A stretch of 64,000 nt of DNA from Mycobacterium rhizamassiliense (GTDB lineage Bacteria > Actinomycetota > Actinomycetes > Mycobacteriales > Mycobacteriaceae): positions 5,103,685 to 5,167,684 of the forward strand of contig NZ_LT721901.1 in the NCBI RefSeq assembly GCF_900157375.1, written 5' to 3'. Positions 42,053-50,070 of the stretch are shown piece after piece. The position numbers were made by a program, and so were the translations under genes. The notes beneath the pieces were generated by a model. It searched no databases. It was not told where the DNA came from and saw nothing but the letters and a program-made list of their open reading frames with translations. Numbering within the stretch: the stretch's first letter is position 1; each line of letters starts with the position of its first letter.

Positions 42053-42128
42053 GGTGTGCGTTGAGGGCTTTGGGGGTGCGCTCACGGCTTTTACGGGTGC
42101 CTCACGGCGTTGCGAGTGTGCTGAGGGC
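42053..42128. repeat. Four degenerate ~20-bp direct repeats upstream of the SRPBCC gene
   Basis: Units begin near 42053, 42075, 42096 and 42115 and share the loose consensus GGTGNGCTSASGGC. They are spaced 19 to 22 bp apart, about two helical turns, and lie just upstream of the minus-strand promoter at 42037-42042. They may be a multi-site operator or decayed tandem repeats. Confidence 0.45.
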
Positions 42129-42184
42129 GCCGCCGCTCGGCGTGTCGCCGCCCAGGACGCACACTGGACGCCGCGGCCGAACGC

Positions 42185-42988
42185 CTAGCGGCCGGGTCTG
42201 CCGCGCAACTTGTTGCCGATCCGGATCGCGGGCAGCAGCACGCTGCGCGGCACGAATCGCCCGCCGGTGCTGACCACCTTGGGCACCACGCCGGGCACGA
42301 CGCTGCGCCGTCCGGCGAGCATCCCGCCGATCGCGGCCTCGGCCACCTCGTGCGGCGAGACCTGGGCGACCGGGATGCTGAACCGCTCGGCGTTGGCGAT
42401 CTCGGCCCACTCGGTCGGCACCGGGCCCGGGCACAGGGCCGTCACCGATACACCGGTGCCATGCAGCTCCTCGTGGACGGCCTCGGAAAACGTCTGTACG
42501 AAGGCCTTGGACGCCGAATACACCGCCATGTAGGGAAGCGGCTGGAAGCCGGCGATCGAGGCGATGTTCATGACCGCCCCCGCGCCGCGCTCGACCATGC
42601 CCGGCAGCGCCGCGTGGGTGAGCTCCATCAGCACCAGCGCGTTGAGCGTCACCTCTTCGCTCTCGCGGTCGACCGGCAGCTCGTGGAACACCCCGCTGGT
42701 GCCAAATCCGGCGCTGTTGCACAGCCCGGCGATCGGTTCGGCACGCAGCCGGTCGCCCAACTTGCCGCGGGCCCGCGGGTCGCTGAGGTCCAGCGGCAGC
42801 ACCTCGACGGCGACGCCGTATTCCGTGCGTACCTCGTCGGCCAGTTCGTCGAGGCGCTCGCGCCGCCGCGCCACCAGCAGCAGCGGGAAGCCGCGCCGGG
42901 CCAGGCCGCGCGCCAGCTCGGCACCGATGCCGGACGAGGCGCCGGTGATGACGACGGTTGCCTGCTGATCGGGTTTCGGAAGGCTCAT
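42185..42988 (-). CDS. Short-chain dehydrogenase/reductase (Rv1544-like)
   Basis: A 267-residue NAD(P)-dependent SDR, same length as Rv1544. The cofactor loop is VVITGASSGIGAELARGLA (residues about 12-30). The LDLSD stretch contacts the adenine, SAGFGTSG replaces the usual NNAG (first Asn changed to Ser), and the catalytic Y-x3-K is MAVYSASKAFVQTF with Ser in VMNIASIAGFQP. CPGPVPTEWAEIANAERF follows. The C-terminal tail with RSVLLPAIRIGNKLRGRPGR is basic and may touch the membrane. The ATG at 42988 begins four bases after the upstream SDR stop, so the two form an operon. The family includes fatty-acyl and ketoacyl reductases; the substrate is not evident. Confidence 0.85.
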   Translation of the reverse strand: MSLPKPDQQATVVITGASSGIGAELARGLARRGFPLLLVARRRERLDELADEVRTEYGVAVEVLPLDLSDPRARGKLGDRLRAEPIAGLCNSAGFGTSGVFHELPVDRESEEVTLNALVLMELTHAALPGMVERGAGAVMNIASIAGFQPLPYMAVYSASKAFVQTFSEAVHEELHGTGVSVTALCPGPVPTEWAEIANAERFSIPVAQVSPHEVAEAAIGGMLAGRRSVVPGVVPKVVSTGGRFVPRSVLLPAIRIGNKLRGRPGR

Positions 42989-42992
42989 AGCA

Positions 42993-44009
42993 TCACCAGT
43001 GGATTCCTCGGGTAGCTTGCAAGAACGTCTGACTTCGTCGATCGAATTTGTCTGTGTCACTGGGTGATTCGCCGCCCTTGGCCGCGTCCGAGTCCCGGAA
43101 CATCGCGAAGGCGCGGTTGCGAACCAGGTCCATCACCGCCGGGTTGACGGCGTCGGCGACCGCGGCGAATTGGCCGAACGGCGAGCTCGCGCGCCGGGGC
43201 CGATGCACGATCGCGTCGGTGATCACCCCGGCGGCCTGGTCCGGCGTCAGCGCCGGGAACTTGTCGTACATCGTCGTCGGGCTGATCATCGGGGTGCGCA
43301 CCAGCGCCATGTGGACGGTGGTGAACTTGACGTCGTCGTTCACGGTCTCGGCCTGCAGCGCGTCGCACAGGCTGTCCAGCGCCGACTTGCTGGCGATGTA
43401 GGCGCCGAAGCGCGGGGCGCGGGTCTGCACGCCGACCGAAGACACGTTGATGATCTGCCCGTAGCCCCGCTCCCGCATGCCCGGAATGAACTTCAGGATG
43501 AGCTGGACCGCGCCCAGGTAGTTCAGCTGCATGGTCCGCTGGTAGTCGTGAATCCGGTCGTAGGACAGCTCCAATGAGCGGCGAATCGACCGGCCCGCGT
43601 TGTTGATCAGGATGTCGACTCCGCCCAGGTCCTCCAGCACCCGGTCGGCCATCTCGGCAATGGCATCCATGTCGGCCAGATCGCACGGGTACACGTGGGC
43701 GATGCCGCCGTTGCCGCGGATCTCGTCGGCGACCTTCTCGAGGTTCTCCAGCGTGCGGGCGACCAGCACGACCACCCCGCCCGCCGCCGCGATATTCTTC
43801 GCGGCCGCCTCGCCGATGCCCGAGGATCCCCCGGTGATCAGGGCGATCCTGCCCTCGACGGCATCTTCGAGCGTGCGGCCCTGCACCGCGTCGAGCAGGT
43901 TGCGCAGATAGAAGGGCCGGTATCGCCCGGCGGAGTTGGGCGTGTTGAGGATGTTCGACACGGCCGCGAACGGCTTTTCCACCAAGTGCGTCAAGTCACC
44001 GATATTCAT
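42993..44009 (-). CDS. Short-chain dehydrogenase, fatty acyl-CoA reductase-like (Rv1543-like)
   Basis: A 338-residue SDR with an extra N-terminal segment of about 50 residues (MNIGDLTHLVEKPFAAVSNI) before the cofactor loop ALITGGSSGIGEAAAKNIAA. NNAGRSIRRSLELSYDRIHD is the usual Asn block, and the catalytic residues are in IINVSSVGVQTRAPRFGAYI with ASKSALD (Ser, Tyr, Lys). Mycobacterial members of this group (AcrA1/Fcr type) reduce fatty acyl-CoA to aldehyde or alcohol for wax esters; that role is inferred. AAAGGAG lies five bases before the ATG at 44009. First gene of the two-SDR operon. A CRP-like site (44072-44087) lies about 60 bp upstream. Confidence 0.85.
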   Translation of the reverse strand: MNIGDLTHLVEKPFAAVSNILNTPNSAGRYRPFYLRNLLDAVQGRTLEDAVEGRIALITGGSSGIGEAAAKNIAAAGGVVVLVARTLENLEKVADEIRGNGGIAHVYPCDLADMDAIAEMADRVLEDLGGVDILINNAGRSIRRSLELSYDRIHDYQRTMQLNYLGAVQLILKFIPGMRERGYGQIINVSSVGVQTRAPRFGAYIASKSALDSLCDALQAETVNDDVKFTTVHMALVRTPMISPTTMYDKFPALTPDQAAGVITDAIVHRPRRASSPFGQFAAVADAVNPAVMDLVRNRAFAMFRDSDAAKGGESPSDTDKFDRRSQTFLQATRGIHW

Positions 44010-44071
44010 CGGTCTCCTTTCCGACTTCTCGACTTCTCGACAAGTGTCCCCCGGCCCGACGGAGCCCCCGC

Positions 44072-44087
44072 TGTGACGTGGGTCATA
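44072..44087. promoter_or_regulatory. CRP-like site TGTGA-N6-TCATA
   Basis: TGTGA-CGTGGG-TCATA differs from the mycobacterial CRP consensus TGTGA-N6-TCACA at one base. It sits in the 258-bp gap between the divergent SDR operon and glbN and could serve either promoter. Confidence 0.45.
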
Positions 44088-44122
44088 CGCCAACCTAGGA
44101 CATCGGGCGGCGATTCGGGGCA

Positions 44123-44144
44123 GCCGGCCCGCGGACGGGCCGGC
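44123..44144. other. Perfect 9-bp GC-rich hairpin between divergent genes
   Basis: GCCGGCCCG (44123-44131) and CGGGCCGGC (44136-44144) pair perfectly around the loop CGGA. A terminator-like stem between two divergent genes is unexpected; it could end a small RNA or insulate the two promoters. The rest of the gap (44010-44267) holds the CRP-like site and TATACG at about 44179, a possible glbN promoter element. Confidence 0.5.
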
Positions 44145-44267
44145 GAATGCACCTCACAATTAGGGAACGCCGACGGCTATACGCGAGCAATCCTCTTGTT
44201 ACCTAACGTAATCCGGGCGTGATCGCCGACTAACTGGCGGGCAACGCCGCGGTGTTCGGATGGTCGC

Positions 44268-44675
44268 ATGAAATTACTGGCAAGCTTCCGCAAGCCGGAG
44301 CCGAGCATTTACGACCGGATCGGCGGACACGAGGCGATCGAAGTTGTGGTCGAGGACTTCTACGTTCGAGTACTTGCTGACGACCAGCTGTCGGGCTTTT
44401 TCAACGGGACGAACATGAACCGCCTCAAGGGCAAACAGGCCGAGTTCTTTGCGGCCGCCCTCGGGGGACCCGAGCCCTACACCGGCGCGCCGATGAAGCA
44501 GGTGCACCAGGGCCGCGGCATCACGATGTACCACTTCAACCTGGTGGCCGGGCATTTGTCCGATGCGCTCGCGGCGGCGGGCGTGCCGCCGGCGACGGTG
44601 ACCGAGATCATCGGCGCCATCGCACCGCTGGCTCCCGAGATCGCCTCGGGCGAGCCGCGCGCCGCGAAAGTCTGA
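44268..44675 (+). CDS. glbN: Truncated hemoglobin group I (HbN)
   Basis: A 135-residue truncated hemoglobin, very close to M. tuberculosis HbN, which detoxifies nitric oxide by dioxygenation. Heme-pocket residues can be placed: TyrB10 at 32 (VVVEDFYVRVLADDQL), Leu and Gln of the E helix at 53 and 57 (NRLKGKQAEFF) and the proximal His at 80 (MKQVHQGRGITMYHF). The charged pre-A segment MKLLASFRKPEPS, needed for NO dioxygenase turnover in HbN, is kept, one residue shorter overall. Followed 54 bp later by lprI, as in M. tuberculosis where the two are co-expressed. Possible control by CRP through the site at 44072. Confidence 0.95.
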   Translation: MKLLASFRKPEPSIYDRIGGHEAIEVVVEDFYVRVLADDQLSGFFNGTNMNRLKGKQAEFFAAALGGPEPYTGAPMKQVHQGRGITMYHFNLVAGHLSDALAAAGVPPATVTEIIGAIAPLAPEIASGEPRAAKV

Positions 44676-44729
44676 CAGTTACGGGCGTGTCGCGCGCGGC
44701 GGCCGCGGTTCAGCCGGTAGTCAGCACGT

Positions 44730-45383
44730 ATGAGGCTGATCGCGGTCGTCGTCGCGGCGCTGTTGTTGAGCGCCTGCGGCTCCCCCGACAAGCAACCGGC
44801 GCCCAGTTCGTCGGCCACCGCGTCGCCCGGTTCGGCCGGTTCGTCGGTGAGCCCGAGCGCGGTCCCCGTGCCCGCCGCGGTCGACTGCACCAAACCGGCG
44901 AACCCGGCGCAGCAGCTGATCTGCACCGACTCGCACCTCCTCGACCTGGAACGCCAGCTGCAGCTCGCGTTCAAGCAGGCGCTGGGCCGCCCGGGCGCGG
45001 ATCAGTCGGCGGTGATGGCCGCGCAGACCAGCTGGGCGGCGGTCCGCGACGGCTGCGCCCAGAACCCCGACGTGCACACCTGCGTGCTTCAGGCCTACCA
45101 GACCAGGCTCGTGCAGCTCGCCATCGCCGACCCGGCGACCGTGGCCCCGCCGGTCATCACCTATCACTGCCCCGCCGACTCCGGCCCGCTGACCGCGCAG
45201 TTCTACAACCAGTTCGCCCCGCCGACGGCGGTGCTGAATTGGAAAGGCAGCCAACAGATCCTGTTCCAATTGCCGTCCGGCAGCGGCGCGAGATATGGCC
45301 GACAGGGGTCCGAATACTGGGAGCATCAGGGCGAGGTCACGCTCGATTTCAACGGCACCAAGTTCGTCTGCTCGACTTCCTGA
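44730..45383 (+). CDS. lprI: LprI-like lipoprotein (lysozyme-inhibitor type)
   Basis: A 217-residue lipoprotein. The signal peptide ends in the lipobox LLLSACGS with lipidated Cys16, followed by a Ser/Pro-rich linker (residues 17-50). The first folded domain (residues about 52-135, CTKPANPAQQLICTDSHLLD with cysteine pairs) is the LprI/DUF1311 type. The second (about 145-217, ITYHCPADSGPLTAQFYNQF and VTLDFNGTKFVC) is the MliC-like lysozyme-inhibitor fold. In M. tuberculosis LprI inhibits lysozyme and aids survival in macrophages; the same is inferred here. It lies 54 bp after glbN and four bases before a methyltransferase gene. Confidence 0.9.
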   Translation: MRLIAVVVAALLLSACGSPDKQPAPSSSATASPGSAGSSVSPSAVPVPAAVDCTKPANPAQQLICTDSHLLDLERQLQLAFKQALGRPGADQSAVMAAQTSWAAVRDGCAQNPDVHTCVLQAYQTRLVQLAIADPATVAPPVITYHCPADSGPLTAQFYNQFAPPTAVLNWKGSQQILFQLPSGSGARYGRQGSEYWEHQGEVTLDFNGTKFVCSTS

Positions 45384-45386
45384 GCT

Positions 45387-46145
45387 ATGAGCCGGACATT
45401 CGAAGCCCTTGTCGCAGAGGCTGATTCGGTGTCCGTCGACGGCTGGGATTTCTCGTGGCTGGACGGCCGGGCGACCGAGCAGCGGCCGTCGTGGGGGTAT
45501 CAGCGGCTGACGAGCCAGCGGTATGCGGCGGTGTCGGCCGCGCTGGATCTGCACACCGGCGGCGGCGAGGTGCTGGCCGGCGCGGCGCCCTTCCCGCCGA
45601 CGATGGCCGCCCTCGAAACCTGGCCCCCGAACGCGGCATTGGCGACCCAACGGCTGCATCCGCTGGGCGTGGTGGTGGTGACCGGGGCCCCCGAGGGGCA
45701 GCTGCCGTTCGCCGCCGCGGCGTTCGACCTGGTGACCAGTCGCCATCCCAACACCGTGGATTGGGCCGAGGTCGCCCGCGTGCTGCGTCCCGGCGGCACC
45801 TATCTGGCCCAGCACGTCGGGCCCGCGACGGTAGCCGAATTGACCGAGTACTTCATCGGGCCGCAGCCCGAAGCGTGGGCCCGGCGCGACTCAGAGGTCG
45901 AACGCGCGGCCGCACACGCGGCCGGGCTGCGGATCGTCGACATGCGCCTGCAGCGGCTGCGGCAGGAGTACTTCGACATCGGCGCGGTGGTGTACTTCCT
46001 GCGCAAGGTGATCTGGACGGTGCCCGACTTCACGGTCGCGCGGTTCGGCGACCGGCTACGCGAACTCCACGAACGCATCGAGGCCGACGGGCCCTTCGTC
46101 GCGCACTCCACGCGGGTCCTGGTCGAGGCCCGCAAGCCGGGCTGA
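45387..46145 (+). CDS. SAM-dependent methyltransferase-like protein
   Basis: A 252-residue protein with a Methyltransf_11-type C-terminal half: FAAAAFDLVTSRHPNTVDWA, then ARVLRPGGTYLAQHVGPATV (the strand-5 region). The expected glycine-rich motif I is weak (LDLHTGGGEVLAGAAPFPPT), so SAM binding is likely but less certain than for the other methyltransferases here. The tail RRDSEVERAAAHAAGLRIVD and YFDIGAVVYFLRKVIWTVPD is a pattern I have seen in actinobacterial rRNA or antibiotic-resistance-like methyltransferases. Its ATG follows the lprI stop by three bases, so it is cotranscribed with glbN-lprI, and it converges on the rluD-like gene with no gap. The function is unknown. Confidence 0.72.
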   Translation: MSRTFEALVAEADSVSVDGWDFSWLDGRATEQRPSWGYQRLTSQRYAAVSAALDLHTGGGEVLAGAAPFPPTMAALETWPPNAALATQRLHPLGVVVVTGAPEGQLPFAAAAFDLVTSRHPNTVDWAEVARVLRPGGTYLAQHVGPATVAELTEYFIGPQPEAWARRDSEVERAAAHAAGLRIVDMRLQRLRQEYFDIGAVVYFLRKVIWTVPDFTVARFGDRLRELHERIEADGPFVAHSTRVLVEARKPG

Positions 46146-47072
46146 TCAGCCGTCGTCGCGCAGCACGTCCAACGCGTGCCGCAGGTCGGCCGGATACGGG
46201 CTGACGAACTCGACCCAGCGACCGTCGGCCGGATGGGCGAACCCCAGCGACCGCGCGTGCAGCCATTGACGTTCCAGCCCAAGCGATTTCGCGAGTTTCG
46301 GGTCGGCCCCGTAGACGAGGTCCCCGCAGCAGGGATGGTGCAGCGCGGCGAAATGCACCCGAATCTGGTGCGTACGACCGGTTTCCAGATTGACGTCGAG
46401 CAGGCTGGCCGCGACGAACGCCTCGACGGTGTCGTAGTGGGTCACGCTGTGCCGGCCGCTCTGGGTGACAGCGAACTTCCACTCCCCCCCGCGGTGCCGC
46501 CCGATCGGGGCGTCGATCGTCCCGCTCGACGGGTCCGGATGTCCTTGCACCAGGGCGTGATAGCGCTTGTCGACCGTGCGCTGCTTGAACGCCCGCTTCA
46601 GCAGGGTGTAGGCGCGCTCGGAGAGGGCGACGACCATCACCCCGGAGGTGCCGACGTCGAGGCGATGCACGATGCCCTGGCGTTCGTGCACGCCCGAGGT
46701 GGTGATCCGGTAGCCCGCGGCGGCCAGGCCGCCGAGCACCGTGGGCCCGGACCAGCCCACCGAGGCGTGGGCGGCCACCGCGGCCGGCTTGTCGACCACG
46801 ACGATGTCGTCGTCGGAGTACAGGATCGCCATGCCTTCGATGTCGACGGGGGTGTTCTCCAGCGGCGCGGGCGCCTCGGGCAGGCGCACCTCCAGCCACG
46901 CGCCCGCGATCAGGCGGTCCGACTTCCCGACCGCCACGCCGTCGAGCTCGACGCCGCCGTCTTCGGCGATGGCGGCCACGGCGCTGCGCGACAGGCCCAG
47001 CAGGCGGGCCAGCCCGGCGTCAATACGCATGCCCGCCAATCCCTCCGGGACGGGCATCGAGCGATTGCTCAT
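46146..47072 (-). CDS. RluD-family rRNA pseudouridine synthase (Rv1540-like)
   Basis: A 308-residue enzyme with an N-terminal S4 RNA-binding domain (residues about 14-75, RIDAGLARLLGLSRSAVAAI) and a pseudouridine synthase domain. The catalytic aspartate is in IVHRLDVGTSGVMVVALSE (residues about 134-152). Other family blocks are ILYSDDDIVVVDKPAAVAAH, VDKRYHALVQGHPDPSSGT and LETGRTHQIRVHFAALHHPC. Probably modifies 23S rRNA uridines. The ATG at 47072 overlaps the lspA stop (TAATG) by one base, so it is translationally coupled to lspA, the same arrangement as in M. tuberculosis. A second ATG at 47057 is less likely. Confidence 0.92.
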   Translation of the reverse strand: MSNRSMPVPEGLAGMRIDAGLARLLGLSRSAVAAIAEDGGVELDGVAVGKSDRLIAGAWLEVRLPEAPAPLENTPVDIEGMAILYSDDDIVVVDKPAAVAAHASVGWSGPTVLGGLAAAGYRITTSGVHERQGIVHRLDVGTSGVMVVALSERAYTLLKRAFKQRTVDKRYHALVQGHPDPSSGTIDAPIGRHRGGEWKFAVTQSGRHSVTHYDTVEAFVAASLLDVNLETGRTHQIRVHFAALHHPCCGDLVYGADPKLAKSLGLERQWLHARSLGFAHPADGRWVEFVSPYPADLRHALDVLRDDG

Positions 47073-47659
47073 TAGCGCCGATCGGCGGTTCGCCGGCCCA
47101 CGGTGTCGAAGTCGAAGCCGAAGATCGACAGCACCACGAGCAGGATGGCCCCGCCCACCACCGACGGGTCGGCGACGTTGAACACCGGCCACCAGCCGAC
47201 CGACAAGAAGTCCACGACGTGCCCGCGCAGCGGCCCGGGCGCCCGGAAGAAGCGATCGACCAGGTTGCCCATCGCGCCGCCGAGGATCATGCCCAGGCCG
47301 ACCGCCCACCACGGCGACACCAGCCGCCGCCCCATCCAGAAGATGCCGACCACCACCACCGTCGCGATCAGCGTCAGCACCCAGGTGTAGCCGGTCGCCA
47401 TCGAGAACGCGGCGCCCGAATTGCGCACCAGCGTCCACGTCACCGTGTCGCCGATGATCGATACCGGCTGGCCGGGCGGCAGCAGCTTGACGGCAAGCAC
47501 CTTGGTGACGACGTCGAGCGCCAGCACGACCGCGGCGACCGCCAACAGCAGCCGCAGCCGCAGGCGGGGTCGCGGCGTGGGGGCTTCGGTGTCGTCGGAC
47601 GCTTGCGCCTCCCCCGCTGACGTCACCGGCTCGGCCGATCCTGTTGGTTCTTCAGGCAC
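47072..47659 (-). CDS. lspA: Lipoprotein signal peptidase II
   Basis: LspA cleaves signal peptides of diacylglyceryl-modified prolipoproteins such as LprI and the cupredoxin lipoprotein above. The 195-residue protein has four membrane segments (LLLAVAAVVLALDVVTKVLA, VLTLIATVVVVGIFWMG, WAVGLGMILGGAMGNLVDRF, VVGGAILLVVLSIFGFDF). The catalytic aspartates are in GNLVDRFFRAPG and PVFNVADPSVVGG, and the conserved Asn in TLVRNSGAAFSM. About 30 N-terminal residues form a hydrophilic cytoplasmic extension typical of mycobacteria. Start is GTG at 47659 with a G-rich stretch upstream. First gene of the lspA-rluD operon, divergent from ansA. Confidence 0.95.
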   Translation of the reverse strand: MPEEPTGSAEPVTSAGEAQASDDTEAPTPRPRLRLRLLLAVAAVVLALDVVTKVLAVKLLPPGQPVSIIGDTVTWTLVRNSGAAFSMATGYTWVLTLIATVVVVGIFWMGRRLVSPWWAVGLGMILGGAMGNLVDRFFRAPGPLRGHVVDFLSVGWWPVFNVADPSVVGGAILLVVLSIFGFDFDTVGRRTADRR

Positions 47660-47730
47660 CCCCCCATCATTCCCTAGCGGCCGCCTTGGTTGGGTGCGGC
47701 CTCGCCGCGCCGGTTTGGAATGATTCGGCC

Positions 47731-48657
47731 ATGGGTCGCCTCACCGTCATCGCCACCGGCGGCACGATATCGACCAGCACCGGCCCCGACGGCGTGCGCC
47801 GTCCCGCCCGCAGCGGATCCGACCTCACCTCCGGCCTCGACGTCGACGTCGTCGACCTGATGGCCAAGGACAGCTCGGAGCTGACGACGGCCGATTGGGA
47901 TCGGATCAGCGGCGCCGTGCGCGCGGCGACCGATGGCGGGGCCGAGGGCGTGGTCGTCGCCCACGGCACGGACACCATGGAGGAGAGCGCACTCTGGCTC
48001 GACCTGACCTACGCGGGCGGCGCCCCGGTGGTGCTGACCGGCGCCATGCGCAGCGCCGACGCGCCCGACGCGGACGGTCCCGCCAACCTGCGCGACGCGC
48101 TGGCCGTGGCGGCCAGCCCGGCCGCCCGCGGCCTCGGCGTGCTGGTGTCGTTCGCCGGCCGGGTGCTGCAGCCGCTGGGCATGCACAAGGTCGCCACCCA
48201 GGACCTGAGCGGCTTCGACGGCGAGCTGATCGGCACCACGCTCGGCGGTGTGGCACTGACCGGCGCCAAGACGCGGCCGTCCGTCGGCGAGGTGCGGGCC
48301 GCCGACGCGCCACGGGTCGACATCGTCGCGGCCTACCTGGGCAGTGACGCGGTGGCGCTGGACGCCTGCGTGGCCGCCGGGGCGCGCGCCGTCGTCCTCG
48401 AGGCGTTGGGCTCGGGAAACGCCGGGGCCGCGGTCATCGACGGCGTCCGGCGGCACTGCGCCAACGGGATCGCCGTCGCGGTGTCCACCCGGGTGCCCGG
48501 CGGCGGGGTCAGCGCGGGCTACGGCCCGGGCCACGACCTGGTTCAGGCCGGTGCCGTGATGGTGCCGCGGCTGCGCCCGCCGCAGGCCCGGGTGCTGCTG
48601 ATGGCCGCGCTGGCCGCGCGGTTACCGGTCGGCGACGTCGTCGCCCGCTGGGGCTGA
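47731..48657 (+). CDS. ansA: L-asparaginase
   Basis: A 308-residue type II-fold asparaginase that releases ammonia from L-asparagine; in M. tuberculosis AnsA helps nitrogen use and acid resistance. Both catalytic threonine motifs are visible: LTVIATGGTISTSTG (residues about 4-18) and GVVVAHGTDTMEESALWLDL (about 75-94). VVLTGAMRSADAPDADGPAN follows. No signal peptide is present, so the location is cytoplasmic or non-classically exported. The ATG at 47731 has AATGAT six bases upstream and no ribosome-binding site. Its last 36 bases overlap the 3' end of the convergent dinX gene, both coding. Confidence 0.94.
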   Translation: MGRLTVIATGGTISTSTGPDGVRRPARSGSDLTSGLDVDVVDLMAKDSSELTTADWDRISGAVRAATDGGAEGVVVAHGTDTMEESALWLDLTYAGGAPVVLTGAMRSADAPDADGPANLRDALAVAASPAARGLGVLVSFAGRVLQPLGMHKVATQDLSGFDGELIGTTLGGVALTGAKTRPSVGEVRAADAPRVDIVAAYLGSDAVALDACVAAGARAVVLEALGSGNAGAAVIDGVRRHCANGIAVAVSTRVPGGGVSAGYGPGHDLVQAGAVMVPRLRPPQARVLLMAALAARLPVGDVVARWG

Positions 48658-50031
48658 CGTGTCGTCGGCGCGCAGCGCGCCCAGGTAATCCGCCCAGTCC
48701 AGGGAGTCGATCGGGTTGGCGCGGGACAGGTCTTCGGTGCCGGCGGGAAACGTCCGGGCCTGGCCCGGTCCGCTGCTTCGGGTTTCGAACCGGACGGTCG
48801 CCACGCCGTGGCCCGCGCCCTGGACCCAACCGTGGCCGAGCTCGCGGTGCACGACGTCGTCGCCGACCCGCCACGGCGCGGCTTCCGGTTCTGACACCGG
48901 CGCGAACATGGCCTCGGCCGCGGTCTCGACGGAATGGTGTGCCTCCGACTCCGGTGCCGCCAGGTCCAGGTCGGGAAACAGCGACTCCTGGCGCACGTCA
49001 CTCAACCCCGAAAACCCAACGCCGAGAAGGCGAATGGGGCCGATCTCGCGCGGGTCGAGCAGCAGCCGCCGCGCCAGCGCGACCAGCGCGCCGGCCTCGG
49101 CGGTCGCATAGGGCAACGTCGCCGAGCGGGTCAGCGTGCTCATGTCGGACTTCTTCAGCTTCACCGTGACCGTGCGCGCGCCCCGCCCGTCGCGAAGCAG
49201 GCGTTGATGCGCATGCTCGGCGATCGGATCGATCGCGTCGTGCAGCTGCTCGAGGCTGTTCAGGTCGACGGCGAAGGTGGATTCGGCGCTGATCTGCTTG
49301 GCCTCGGCGCGTTCGGCGACCGGGCGATCGTCGATGCCGCGGGCCAGCCGGTGCAGCGCCGGCCCGATCGTCGCGCCGAGGATGTTGGCCACCTCGGCGT
49401 CGGTCAGCGCGGCCAGCTGGCCGATCGTCTCGATGCCGAGCCGGTTCAGCTTCTCCTCGGCGACCGGGCCGATCCCCCACAGCCGCCGCACCGGCAACCC
49501 GTCGAGCAGCGACCGCTCCTCGGCGCGCCCGACCACCCGGATGCCGTCGGGCTTGGCCAGCCCGGAGGCGATCTTGGCGATCTGCTTGCCCGAGCCCGCG
49601 CCGACCGATGCGACCAGGCCCGTCACGTCGCGCACCCGCCGGCGCAGCTGCTCGCAGAACTCCTCGACCTCGCCCGACGAGGCCCCGGCGAGCTGCGGCG
49701 GTTCGCCGAACGCCTCGTCGAAGGACAACTGCTCGACGACGGGCACCACGCCGCGCACGACCTCGAACACGCGTCGGCTGGCGACGCCGTAGACCACGCC
49801 GCGCGGCGGCAACACCACCGCCGCAATGCCGACCATCCGACGGGCCTGATGCATCGGCATCGCCGACCGCGCCCCGAACACGCGGGACTCATAGCTCGCG
49901 CCGGCCACCACGCCGCGCCCACCCAGGCCGCCGACCAGCACCGGCCTGCCGCGCAGGGTCGGCCGGGTCAGCTGCTCGACGGAGGCGAAGAACGCGTCCA
50001 TGTCCAGGTGCAGGACCCAGCGCGATTCCAT
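48622..50031 (-). CDS. dinX: Y-family DNA polymerase IV (DinB1)
   Basis: A 469-residue translesion polymerase. The palm motif VLHLDMDAFFASVEQL (residues about 6-21) and SFDEAFGEPPQLAG hold catalytic carboxylates; GSGKQIAKIASGLAKPDGIR and WGIGPVAEEKLNRLGIETIG are the fingers and thumb helix-hairpin-helix. The little-finger domain carries QQRLLRDGRG-type residues near ARTVTVKLKKSDM. A beta-clamp motif QESLFPDLD lies at about residue 359, and a long C-terminal tail (about 80 residues) follows, as in M. tuberculosis DinX. The ATG at 50031 is six bases after TACATT, so the transcript is probably leaderless. A longer frame from 50091 runs into the divergent gene's promoter. Confidence 0.95.
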   Translation of the reverse strand: MESRWVLHLDMDAFFASVEQLTRPTLRGRPVLVGGLGGRGVVAGASYESRVFGARSAMPMHQARRMVGIAAVVLPPRGVVYGVASRRVFEVVRGVVPVVEQLSFDEAFGEPPQLAGASSGEVEEFCEQLRRRVRDVTGLVASVGAGSGKQIAKIASGLAKPDGIRVVGRAEERSLLDGLPVRRLWGIGPVAEEKLNRLGIETIGQLAALTDAEVANILGATIGPALHRLARGIDDRPVAERAEAKQISAESTFAVDLNSLEQLHDAIDPIAEHAHQRLLRDGRGARTVTVKLKKSDMSTLTRSATLPYATAEAGALVALARRLLLDPREIGPIRLLGVGFSGLSDVRQESLFPDLDLAAPESEAHHSVETAAEAMFAPVSEPEAAPWRVGDDVVHRELGHGWVQGAGHGVATVRFETRSSGPGQARTFPAGTEDLSRANPIDSLDWADYLGALRADDTSAPAGDDVADR

Positions 50032-50037
50032 CCGATA

Positions 50038-50063
50038 AATGTATTGCGCTACTGGGCTACCGT
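50038..50063. promoter_or_regulatory. Two divergent -10 elements within 26 bp
   Basis: Minus-strand TACATT (50043-50038), six bases before the dinX ATG, and plus-strand TACCGT (50058-50063), seven bases before the ATG at 50071. Both genes appear leaderless, and the two RNA polymerase sites overlap, so they should compete. Confidence 0.5.
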
Positions 50064-50070
50064 TTTCCAC

